A DNA stretch of 64,000 nt, from the NCBI RefSeq assembly GCF_030758975.1, contig NZ_CP132359.1, positions 2,824,782 through 2,888,781 of the forward strand, given 5' to 3'. This document shows positions 53,027 to 62,589 of this stretch, one piece after another. This DNA comes from Bosea beijingensis. Its GTDB lineage: Bacteria > Pseudomonadota > Alphaproteobacteria > Rhizobiales > Beijerinckiaceae. The notes beneath the pieces were generated by a model. That model worked only from the letters and a program-made list of their open reading frames with translations, made no database searches and was not told the origin of the DNA. The translations under genes were made by a program, and so were the position numbers. Numbering within the stretch: the first letter of the stretch is position 1; every line of letters begins with the position of its first letter.

Positions 53027-53545
53027 CTAGCGAGCGAACGTCGGGATCGTCGGCAGGATCTCGCCGATCTCGCGTTGGAAATTGGCTTGCTGGCCAGTGC
53101 CGGGGAAACTGACCACGTGCAGCGGGCACGTCAGGCCCGCCCGGGCTCGCGCCTGCGCCAGAGGAGTGGCGATGGTCTTCGCGATCCCGACGATCGCAAG
53201 CGGTCGGCAGGCTGCAAGCCGCGAGGAGAGGCAAGGGACGGCGGCGAGGTTCCGCTCCGCTCGCTCCCGCGGCGCCAATCGGTTCACAGGCGTCAGGACG
53301 AGGTCGTCGAGATAGAGGCCTGCGTCCCGAAAGCGATCCAGGAAGGGGCGCGGCCCGGGCAGATACGGCGACAGCGCCTTCGACAGATACCGATGGACCT
53401 GGCTGTCGCCGGCGTAGAAGAACCTCCCGCCGGCGGGCGCCGACTCCCCGACGAAAAGGACGGAGATCCGATCCGGGCGATAGGCCGCGCGGAGGGCTTC
53501 CGCGTTGGCTGCGACGTCAGCGAGGTCTGGGAGGGGCATGGCCAT
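53027..53545 (-). CDS. Hypothetical protein, possibly uracil-DNA-glycosylase-like
   Basis: 172 residues. The N-terminal strand and loop ISVLFVGESAPAGGRFFY resembles the motif 1 region of the UDG superfamily (GExP type), and the C-terminal HVVSFPGTGQQANFQRE resembles the motif 2 loop of the same fold. Catalytic residues do not match a characterised UDG family well, so activity is doubtful. Its stop is one base from the convergent HTH gene end. Confidence 0.6.
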   Translation of the reverse strand: MAMPLPDLADVAANAEALRAAYRPDRISVLFVGESAPAGGRFFYAGDSQVHRYLSKALSPYLPGPRPFLDRFRDAGLYLDDLVLTPVNRLAPRERAERNLAAVPCLSSRLAACRPLAIVGIAKTIATPLAQARARAGLTCPLHVVSFPGTGQQANFQREIGEILPTIPTFAR

Positions 53546-53666
53546 GGACGAAGCATGGCCCGACGATATGAAGATGGGCCTTATCGGAGGTGTTCGAGCC
53601 GGCCATGCCCATCAAGGCGCCATTCACCATTCCGCGGCATCCTCCGCCCGGGAACGGGGTGCTGGA

Positions 53667-54419
53667 ATGCCAACGAGATCTGAAGTCTGGGCGATCGCCG
53701 ACAGGTTGCGGGCGAAGCCCGAGCGCGTATCGATACGCAGCGTTCGCGACGCCTTGCCCCGCGGCGGCTCCTACCGCGTCATCGGCGAGCACCTGGCCGC
53801 TTGGAAGGCAGAGCGGCATTACCAGCCGCGGCTCGAACTCGCGCAACTGCCGGAGGCGCTCCTGGAGGAACTGGCCAGCTTCGGGAAAAGGGTCTGGGAG
53901 GCGTCCATGCGCGAGGCGACCCGCCAGTTCGAGGCGGATCGAGATCGGCTGGAGGGGCTTCGCCTTCACGACCAGAAGCTGCGCGACGAGGCCCTGGCCG
54001 GCGCCGACGCGGCGGAGGGCCGGATCGCCGCCGCAGAAGCCAAGGCCGAACGGCTTGCCGCCGAGCTCGCCGCGGCGCGCGAGGAGGCGCGCGGCCTGCG
54101 GCGGAAGATGAGCGCGGTGAGGCCGACCGGAGCGGACGCGGAGGAAAGGCGCCGGGCCGAGCGAGCCCGCTCCCGGGCGTTCTGGGAGAAGGTGATGGGC
54201 GAGGCGCAGGCGGCGTTGGCCCGCATCCACGCCGCCGGAGGCGGCCTGACGCGGGACCAGATCTTCAAGAAGCTGTCGCGGGATCTGCGCGAAGAGGCGA
54301 CCGCCACGGGTGAGGATCTGGGGGTGGCGAACCTGTCGAAGCGGCTGGACGAACGCGTCCTGCGCGGGAAGTTCTTCACGAAGAAAGATGGGGTGTATCG
54401 GCTCCGGCCTGCGGCTTAG
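53667..54419 (+). CDS. KfrA-like DNA-binding coiled-coil protein
   Basis: 250 residues from the ATG at 53667; the frame is open further up but that part overlaps the opposite gene. The N-terminal plasmid-replication DNA-binding domain is EVWAIADRLRAKPERVSIRS then VRDALPRGGSYRVIGEHLAAWK (residues 5-47). A long alanine/glutamate-rich coiled coil follows (about 75-165), and the C-terminal 70 residues form a small winged-helix-like domain (TRDQIFKKLSRDLREEA, VLRGKFFTKKDGVYRL). KfrA proteins support plasmid stability and repress their own promoter. Presence beside the right end hints at a plasmid-like ancestry. Confidence 0.8.
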   Translation: MPTRSEVWAIADRLRAKPERVSIRSVRDALPRGGSYRVIGEHLAAWKAERHYQPRLELAQLPEALLEELASFGKRVWEASMREATRQFEADRDRLEGLRLHDQKLRDEALAGADAAEGRIAAAEAKAERLAAELAAAREEARGLRRKMSAVRPTGADAEERRRAERARSRAFWEKVMGEAQAALARIHAAGGGLTRDQIFKKLSRDLREEATATGEDLGVANLSKRLDERVLRGKFFTKKDGVYRLRPAA

Positions 54420-54661
54420 ATCTGCGCCTTCATCTGACAGGATTCCTATTGCCGGGTAGCGCGAGTCGGGTAACGCTACCCGTTATCCGTTACCTGCTTC
54501 ACGATCGGGTCGAGCGGTATCCCAGCGGCGGGGACCCGCTGCCGGGAGGCGCTCATGGTGCGGCCTCTTGGAGCGATGCAGCCGATCGAAGGCTATTGCT
54601 GCATCGAGAGAGAGTGCCGGATCCGCCGCGAACGAAAAGCTCTGTTGTAGCCGTGAGTTAG
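54420..54661. repeat. Right-end noncoding region with short direct and inverted repeats
   Basis: About 240 bp between the KfrA-like gene and the attR arm. It contains inverted CGGGTAGCG (54453-54461) and CGCTACCCG (54474-54482), GGTAACG (54469-54475), and two tandem related units CGTTATC and CGTTACC (54482-54495). This cluster looks like binding sites for a DNA-binding protein (KfrA-like, ParB-like or recombination factor). No gene seen. Confidence 0.5.
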
Positions 54662-54680
54662 GTGTTTTCGGTGGCGCGAC

Positions 54681-54715
54681 TCAAAATAGGTCACGACATA
54701 CTGATGAACGGCCCG
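54681..54715. other. attR of the comM-integrated element
   Basis: Element arm AGGTCACGACATA, crossover CT at 54701-54702, then comM bases GATGAACGGCCCG. Reading restarts the comM frame at the second base of the Leu-Met-Asn codons before GPPGAGKS. Confidence 0.85.
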
Positions 54716-55600
54716 CCCGGCGCCGGCAAATCGATGCTGGCGAGCCGGTTGCCCTCGATCCTGCCGCCGCTCTCGCCGCGCGAACTTCTCGAAGTCTCGA
54801 TGGTGCTGTCCGTCGCCGGCCAGCTCGCCGAAGGCGCCCTGACCGACCGGCGGCCCTTCCGTGCGCCGCATCATTCGGCCTCGATGGCCGCGCTGGTCGG
54901 CGGCGGCTTGCAGGCGCGGCCGGGCGAAGTCTCGCTCGCCCATCACGGCGTGCTCTTCCTCGATGAAATGCCGGAGTTTCAGCCGCAGGCGCTCGATGCC
55001 CTACGCCAGCCGATGGAGACCGGCGACGTCCTGATCTCCCGGGCCAATCACCGCGTCGTCTATCCCGCTCGCTTCCAGCTCGTCGCCGCGATGAACCCGT
55101 GCCGCTGCGGCCGGGCGACCGAGCCCGGCTATGCCTGCCGTCGCCAGCCGAACGATCGCTGCATGGCGCAATATCAGGCGCGCGTTTCCGGCCCGCTGCT
55201 TGACCGGATCGACATCGCGATTGACGTGCCCGCGGTGACGGCGGCAGACCTCATCCTGCCCGCTGCCGGCGAGAGTTCGGCGACGGTCGCCGCCCGTGTC
55301 GCTGAGGCCCGCCAGATCCAGGCATCGCGCTTCGAGAGTCTCGGCCTCGGCCACGTCATGACCAATGCCGCCTGCCCGGTCCCGGTGATCGAGGACGTCG
55401 CGCGGCCGGACAATGCCGGGCTGGCATTGTTGCGCGATGCGGCAGAGGCCCTGCGCCTGACGGCGCGCGCCTATCACCGGGTGCTCAAGGTCGCGCGCAC
55501 CCTCGCCGATCTCGACGGGGAGGCGAAGGTCGGCCGGCGCCATCTCGCAGAAGCGCTGTCCTATCGGGCGCGCGGGGAGGACCTCGTCCAGGCCGCCTGA
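54703..55600 (+). pseudogene. comM: comM (YifB family), 3' half
   Basis: Contains the AAA+ core of ComM: MNGPPGAGKSMLASRLPSIL (Walker A), HHSASMAALVGGG, GVLFLDEMPEFQPQALDALR (Walker B), zinc-type RCGRATEPGYACR, then sensor and C-terminal Mg-chelatase parts (RAYHRVLKVARTLADLDGE). A GTG at 54662 in the element arm would permit translation of an AAA+ fragment without the Lon-like domain, but no clear ribosome site is seen. Excision of the element would restore a complete gene. Confidence 0.95.
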
Positions 55601-55694
55601 GCGCTGCAGGGTTAACCGATCCTCGCGTTGGACTGGTCGAATTTGCGGCTTTCTCCGGCCGGTTTTTCAAGGCGGTCTGCGTAGATCGAAGGGC

Positions 55695-57788
<2,094 letters not shown>

Positions 57789-57884
57789 CGACCGTCATTG
57801 CTCCGACGCAGTTTCGTCGCGAAGTTGTAAGATCAACGGAGCAAGCCTACCTCATGCCGGTAGCGGCAGGAGATAAGAGAAGCG

Positions 57885-58841
57885 ATGGCACTGCACGTTT
57901 CTGGAACCAAGAACGCGCTGCCCAGCCGATTTTCAGCCGGCAATCCGTTCTCGCGCTTCGCCCCGTTGATATTGATGAAGGGTGGAGCCATGCGCCGGCC
58001 GGGCGCCGAGATCGATGAAACGCCCCCGCTATCGGGTACGTTGGGCCGAATCGGCTCGCTGGAGGTTCGCCTTGCGCGCGGTCCGCGCGAGATCTGGCGG
58101 GCGCAGCGCCTGCGCTATCGCGTCTTCTACCAGGAAATGTCGGCCAAGCCCGACGTGGTCTCGCGCATGTTCCGCCGCGATGCCGATCGCTTCGACAAGG
58201 CCTGCGACCACCTCCTCGTCATCGATCACGCTGCGCGCGGCCGTTTCGGCGGCATCAAGCCCAAGGTCGTCGGCACCTACCGCCTGATGCGCCAGAGTGC
58301 GGCCGAGCGGCTCGGCGGCTTCTACACCCAGGGCGAGTTCGATCTCGGCCCTATGCTGGCGCTTCATCCCGGCAGCCGCTTCCTCGAGCTCGGCCGCTCC
58401 TGCGTGCTGAAGCCCTATCGCACCAAGCGGACGGTCGAATTGCTCTGGTCCGGCATCTGGGCCTATCTCCAGCATCACCGCATCGACGCGATGTTCGGCT
58501 GTGCCTCCTTCGATGGCACCGATCCCGATGCGCTGGCGCTGCCCCTGAGCTTCCTGCATCACCACGCCCGCTCGGAAGGCGCATGGGCGGCGACCGCCCA
58601 TGCCCAGCAATTCGTCGGCATGGACCGGCTGCCGCCGGAGATGATTGATGCCAAGCTCGCGCTCAAGCAATTGCCGCCGCTGATCAAAGGCTATCTGCGG
58701 CTCGGCGCCCGTTTCGGCACCGGCGCGGTCATCGACAGGCAGTTCGGCACGACCGATGTTCTGGTCGTGCTGCCGGTCTCCGCGATCGACAAGCGCTACG
58801 CCGATTATTATGGCGGCGAAGGCCCGCGCCACGCCGCCTGA
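57885..58841 (+). CDS. olsB: OlsB-like L-ornithine N-alpha-acyltransferase (GNAT N-acyltransferase)
   Basis: 318 residues, with GGAGATAAGAGA upstream of the ATG; a shorter form from ATG 57990 matches the usual length better (about 280-300). Family pieces: LEVRLARGPREIWRAQRLRYRVF, DHLLVID, VVGTYRLMRQ, FLELGRSCVLKPYRTKRTVE and LFG/FGCASFDGTDP. OlsB makes lyso-ornithine lipid from ornithine and 3-hydroxyacyl-ACP in the cytoplasmic membrane. An olsA acyltransferase is not adjacent. Confidence 0.87.
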   Translation: MALHVSGTKNALPSRFSAGNPFSRFAPLILMKGGAMRRPGAEIDETPPLSGTLGRIGSLEVRLARGPREIWRAQRLRYRVFYQEMSAKPDVVSRMFRRDADRFDKACDHLLVIDHAARGRFGGIKPKVVGTYRLMRQSAAERLGGFYTQGEFDLGPMLALHPGSRFLELGRSCVLKPYRTKRTVELLWSGIWAYLQHHRIDAMFGCASFDGTDPDALALPLSFLHHHARSEGAWAATAHAQQFVGMDRLPPEMIDAKLALKQLPPLIKGYLRLGARFGTGAVIDRQFGTTDVLVVLPVSAIDKRYADYYGGEGPRHAA

Positions 58842-59708
58842 CTATTCGCCGGCTGCGGCCAGGGCGCGCAGCGCCTCGCGATAGGTTGGATAGCGGAAGG
58901 TATAGCCGAATTCACGCTTCACCAGCGCGTTCGAGACGCGCTTGCTCTCGCCATAGAAGCTCGCCGCCATCGGCGAGAGCCTGGCCTGCTCGAACGGGAT
59001 TTCCGGCGGCGGCTCGAGGCCGGTCAGTTCCGCCGCGAAGGTGATCACATCCTGCGGCGGGCCGGGCTCGTCATCGGTGACGTTGTAGATCGCGCCCTGC
59101 CGCGGCTTTGCCAGCGAGGCCATCAGGACGCCGGCGATATCGTCGACATGGATGCGGTTGAACACCTGTCCCGGCTTGATCAGCCGGTTGGCCGTGCCGC
59201 TGCGCAGCTTGGTGAAGGCGTTGCGGCCGGGGCCGTAGATGCCGGACAGGCGGAAGATCTGCACGGGCTTGCCGCTGTCGCGGCCGAGCTGAAGCCAGGC
59301 CTCCTCGATCTCGACGCGCTGGCGGGTCCGCGCATTGGTCGGGGCCGCAGGCGTGGCCTCGTCGATCCAGGTGCCGCCCTGGTCGCCATAGACGCCGATC
59401 GTCGAGAGATAGCCGATCCAGCGCAGGTTCGGCGCCGCCATCAGCGCCGCGCGCAAGGGCCCGAGCGCTGGGTCGCCATCCTCCGTGGGTTGCACCGAGA
59501 CCAGCACGGCATCGGCCTCCGCCGCCACCTTGGCGAGCGCCGACGAGACCGCGAAGCCGCCGAAGACCAGCGTCCGGATGCCCTCGCGGCTGAGTTCGGC
59601 GGCCTTCTCGGCCGAACGGACGGTGCCGGTCACCTCCCAGCCTCGCACCAGTGCGGCGCGCGCGAAGAACCCGGCCGAATAGCCGAGGCCGAGGATCAGG
59701 ATGTTCAT
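58842..59708 (-). CDS. NAD-dependent epimerase/dehydratase-type SDR
   Basis: 288 residues from the ATG at 59708. Rossmann motif ILGLGYSAGFFARAAL (an atypical GLGYSA form), VTGTVRS, WIGYLSTIGVYGDQGG and RLSGIYGPGRNAFTKL, with RIHVDDIAGVLMASL. This matches the YeeZ/YwnB-like extended SDR group found next to GST and queG genes in rhizobia. Stops directly beside the convergent olsB stop and overlaps queG by ATGA on the other side. Confidence 0.88.
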   Translation of the reverse strand: MNILILGLGYSAGFFARAALVRGWEVTGTVRSAEKAAELSREGIRTLVFGGFAVSSALAKVAAEADAVLVSVQPTEDGDPALGPLRAALMAAPNLRWIGYLSTIGVYGDQGGTWIDEATPAAPTNARTRQRVEIEEAWLQLGRDSGKPVQIFRLSGIYGPGRNAFTKLRSGTANRLIKPGQVFNRIHVDDIAGVLMASLAKPRQGAIYNVTDDEPGPPQDVITFAAELTGLEPPPEIPFEQARLSPMAASFYGESKRVSNALVKREFGYTFRYPTYREALRALAAAGE

Positions 59709-60844
59709 GCGGCGTCTTCCGTCTGGGGCATGAGCGCGTGCCACTCGGCGCGCACTTGCGGGTCGGGTTCATCCCGGAGCGCCGCGGCGGCGAGCGCTCG
59801 CGCGCGTTCGGCGTCGAGCCGCCCCAGCGCCCAGACCGCCATGGCGCGGACGAGAGTCGAGGGATCGGCGAGATGGGGCAGGGCGCTGTCGATCAGCGCG
59901 GGCCGCCCGCTATTGCCGATTGCGATCAGTACGTTGCGCAGGAAGCGGTCGCGCCCGGTGCGTTTCACCGGCGTGCCCGCGAAGAGTGTGCGGAAGGCGG
60001 GATCGTCGAGCCGGGCGAGCGCCGCGAGATCGAGCCCGTCGAGCTCGTCCTTGAGCGCCAGCCGCGTTTCCTGCGCGGTCGCGGCGAACTTGTTCCAGGG
60101 GCAGACCGCCAGGCAATCGTCGCAGCCGAAGACGCGGTTGCCGATGCCGGGTCGCAAGGCGGCGTCGATATGGCCGGCATGCTCGATGGTGAGATAGGCG
60201 ATGCAGCGGCGCGCATCGAGCTGATAGGGAGCCGGGAAGGCATCGGTCGGGCAGATGTCGAGGCAGCGCCGGCAGGAGCCGCAATGGTCGCGCTCGGCCG
60301 CATCGGCCGGCAGTTCGGCAGTGGTGTAGATCGCGCCGAGCAAGAGCCAGGAGCCGTGCTCGCGCGAGACCAGGACGGTGTGCTTGCCCTGCCAGCCGAG
60401 CCCGGCCGCCTGCGCCAGGGGCTTCTCCATGACGGGCGCCGTGTCGACGAAAACCTTGACGTCGGCGCCGCCGCGCGCCGCAAGCAGCCCCGCGACGCTC
60501 TTCAGCTTGCCCTTGATGACGTCGTGGTAGTCGCGCCGTCTCGCATAGAGCGAGATCGCCGCCTTGTCGGGCTGGGCGAGCATGGCGAGCGGATCGCCCT
60601 CGCCGGCATAGTTCATGCCGAGCATGACGACGGAGCGGACCTCGCTCCAGAGTTGGCGCGGATCGGCGCGCTGCGCCTGGCGCTCCGCCATCCAGCCCAT
60701 CTCGCCCTGATAGCCATGGGCGAGCCAGGCTTCGAGCCGCTCCGGCGCCTGCGGGATCGCATCGGCCCCGGCGACGCGCATCACCGCGAAGCCCTCGGTG
60801 AGCGCGCGTTCAGCAACGGCGCGCTTGAGCTTCCCGGCGTTCAA
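59705..60844 (-). CDS. queG: Epoxyqueuosine reductase QueG
   Basis: 379 residues from a TTG at 60844 that overlaps the GST stop (TTGA); a longer frame to 60943 lies in the GST gene. Cobalamin domain LAHGYQGEMGWMAERQAQRA, then two 4Fe-4S motifs: CGSCRRCLDICPTDAFPAPY and CDDCLAVCPWNKFA, and C-terminal HEAT-like repeats (LVRAMAVWALGRLDAERARA). QueG performs the last step of queuosine synthesis in tRNA. Confidence 0.94.
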   Translation of the reverse strand: MNAGKLKRAVAERALTEGFAVMRVAGADAIPQAPERLEAWLAHGYQGEMGWMAERQAQRADPRQLWSEVRSVVMLGMNYAGEGDPLAMLAQPDKAAISLYARRRDYHDVIKGKLKSVAGLLAARGGADVKVFVDTAPVMEKPLAQAAGLGWQGKHTVLVSREHGSWLLLGAIYTTAELPADAAERDHCGSCRRCLDICPTDAFPAPYQLDARRCIAYLTIEHAGHIDAALRPGIGNRVFGCDDCLAVCPWNKFAATAQETRLALKDELDGLDLAALARLDDPAFRTLFAGTPVKRTGRDRFLRNVLIAIGNSGRPALIDSALPHLADPSTLVRAMAVWALGRLDAERARALAAAALRDEPDPQVRAEWHALMPQTEDAA

Positions 60845-61542
60845 AAATCCAGATTGTCGTAATGAGCGCTCGGAGCCATGCCGGGTATGCGGTCGCTCAG
60901 GAGCGGCCGGAAGCTCGGCCTCGACTTGATCCTCGCATACCATGCGCGGGCCGCCTCATCCTCTTCCCAGGGCACGTCGCCGAGATAGTCGACGCAGGAC
61001 AGATGCGCCGCCGCCGCGAGATCGGCATAGCTCAGCTCGGCGCCCGCGAGCCAGTTCCTCTTGGCCAGCAGCCAGGAGATATAACGCAGATGATAGCGCA
61101 CATTGGCGCGCGCCGCGCGGATCGTGCTCATATCGGGCGAGCCGCCGCCCTCGTCGCGGCTCATGAAGCGCTTCATCACCTTCTCCAGCACGAGCGGGCC
61201 GGTGATTTCCTCATGGAACTTGAGGTTGAACCAGTCGAGCAGACGGCGCACCTCGACGCGCTCGCCCGGTCCTTCCGGCAGCAGGCGGCGATCGCCGAGC
61301 GCGAGGCCCCGCGTCTCGTCCAGATACTCGGAGATCGGCCCGGCCCCGGGCACGGCAAGCCCGTTCTGCTCCTGAAAGACCGGCGTCGTTCCCGCGGTGT
61401 TGAGCTCGATGAACTCCCGCCGGCGCTCCCAGACGCGTTCCTCGACCAGTTCGGCCTCCATGCCGAACTCGCTGAGCGCGAGGCGGATGAAACGCGAATG
61501 CGGGCATAGCGGGTAATGATAAAGGGTCGCCATGGCACTCAT
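60841..61542 (-). CDS. Glutathione S-transferase family protein
   Basis: 233 residues (ATG at 61533 is an alternative). N-terminal thioredoxin fold TLYHYPLCPHSRFIRLAL, cis-Pro region NTAGTTPVFQEQNGLAVPG, and SEYLDE glutathione-binding Glu/Ser-type segment. The all-helical C-terminal domain has NWLAGAELSYADLAAAAHL. A CPHS active-site-like start suggests the bacterial beta/omega side of the family. It is translationally coupled to queG and the epimerase gene. Confidence 0.9.
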   Translation of the reverse strand: MSAMATLYHYPLCPHSRFIRLALSEFGMEAELVEERVWERRREFIELNTAGTTPVFQEQNGLAVPGAGPISEYLDETRGLALGDRRLLPEGPGERVEVRRLLDWFNLKFHEEITGPLVLEKVMKRFMSRDEGGGSPDMSTIRAARANVRYHLRYISWLLAKRNWLAGAELSYADLAAAAHLSCVDYLGDVPWEEDEAARAWYARIKSRPSFRPLLSDRIPGMAPSAHYDNLDF

Positions 61543-61780
61543 GAGGACTGTGAAGCAGGCAAAATGCGACGGAAGCAGGGCCGCCGGGCTTGCAGCGACC
61601 CGATAGGCGACAGTGGCTTGCTATAATCATGCCGGAAAAACGCCACAACCCGCCGCGATGCCGAAGCCGGCAATTTGCCGATGCTGCTTCGCGAAGTGGT
61701 AACCAATTTGCAAAGAGCTGGGCGTAAGCCGGCAGCGGGCGGACAACCGGGCCGGCTGATTCGCACGAGGATAGCCTTCC

Positions 61781-62578
61781 ATGCAGAACCTGATCGAAGC
61801 CTTCATCCTCGGGATCGTCGAGGGGCTCACCGAATTCCTGCCGGTCTCCTCGACCGGGCATCTTCTGCTCCTCGGCCATTTCCTCGGCTTCGAATCCAAC
61901 GGCAAGACCTTTGAGGTCCTGGTTCAGCTCGGCGCGATCCTCGCGATCACGCTGGTCTATTTCCGCCGCCTGCTCGATATCGTCCTGCGCATTCCCAGCG
62001 ACCCCTCGGCCCGCCGCTTCGTCATCGGCGTGCTCATCGCCTTCCTGCCGGCGGCAGTGATCGGTGCGTTGCTGCACAGCTTCATCAAGACCGTGCTGTT
62101 CAACCCCTTCATCGTCTGCATCACGCTGATCGCCGGTGGCCTGATCCTGCTCGTCGTCGACGAGCTGGAACTGCAGGAGAAGCACACCGACGCCACCACC
62201 TTTCCGCTGCCGATGTATTTCAAGATCGGCCTGATCCAGTGCGTGGCGATGATTCCCGGCGTCTCGCGCTCGGGTTCGACCATCGTCGGCGCGATGCTGC
62301 TCGGCGCCAGCAAGCGCGCCGCGGCCGAGTTCTCCTTCTTCCTGGCGATGCCGACCATGGCCGGCGCTTTCGCCTACGACCTGTTCAGGAGCTACAAGTT
62401 CCTCACCTTCGACGACGGCGTCCTGATCGGCGTCGGCTTCGTCGCTGCCTTCGTTTCCGCCCTGATCGTGGTGCGCAGCTTCCTCGATTTCGTCGCCAGG
62501 CGCGGCTTCGCGCTCTTCGCCTGGTGGCGGATCATCGTCGGCATGGTCGGTCTCGCCGGCCTCTGGATCGTCGGCTGA
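61781..62578 (+). CDS. uppP: Undecaprenyl-diphosphatase UppP (BacA)
   Basis: 265 residues with eight predicted helices. Motif 1 [20 protein letters not shown] (Glu and Ser/His residues) is at about 12-31; motif 2 [19 protein letters not shown] is at about 158-176. Recycles undecaprenyl diphosphate for peptidoglycan synthesis at the cytoplasmic membrane. 11 bp from the convergent MFS gene. Confidence 0.97.
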   Translation: MQNLIEAFILGIVEGLTEFLPVSSTGHLLLLGHFLGFESNGKTFEVLVQLGAILAITLVYFRRLLDIVLRIPSDPSARRFVIGVLIAFLPAAVIGALLHSFIKTVLFNPFIVCITLIAGGLILLVVDELELQEKHTDATTFPLPMYFKIGLIQCVAMIPGVSRSGSTIVGAMLLGASKRAAAEFSFFLAMPTMAGAFAYDLFRSYKFLTFDDGVLIGVGFVAAFVSALIVVRSFLDFVARRGFALFAWWRIIVGMVGLAGLWIVG

Positions 62579-62589
62579 GGGTCTGATCC

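Larger units (their letters stand above)
24726..54702. mobile_element. Integrative element of about 30 kb inserted in comM, carrying BREX defence
   Basis: Boundaries are set by the two comM halves: 24725/24726 and 54702/54703, with CT present at both ends. A large serine integrase is directly inside the left end. Cargo is a BREX operon, an AAA+/M41 protease, a KAP NTPase, a second serine recombinase with two ParB-like genes, a KfrA-like protein and a tyrosine recombinase. No relaxase, type IV secretion or replication initiator gene was recognised, so it looks mobilisable or integrative rather than self-conjugative. Confidence 0.93.

Noticed and set aside
24726..54702. Tn7-like (AbaR-type) transposition into comM
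   Set aside because: No TnsABC/TniABQ-type genes, no 5-bp target duplication; instead a 2-bp core and a serine integrase at the end.
61211..62185. 324-codon minus-strand frame over uppP and the GST start
   Set aside because: It spans two clear genes in the wrong frame and has an antisense composition.
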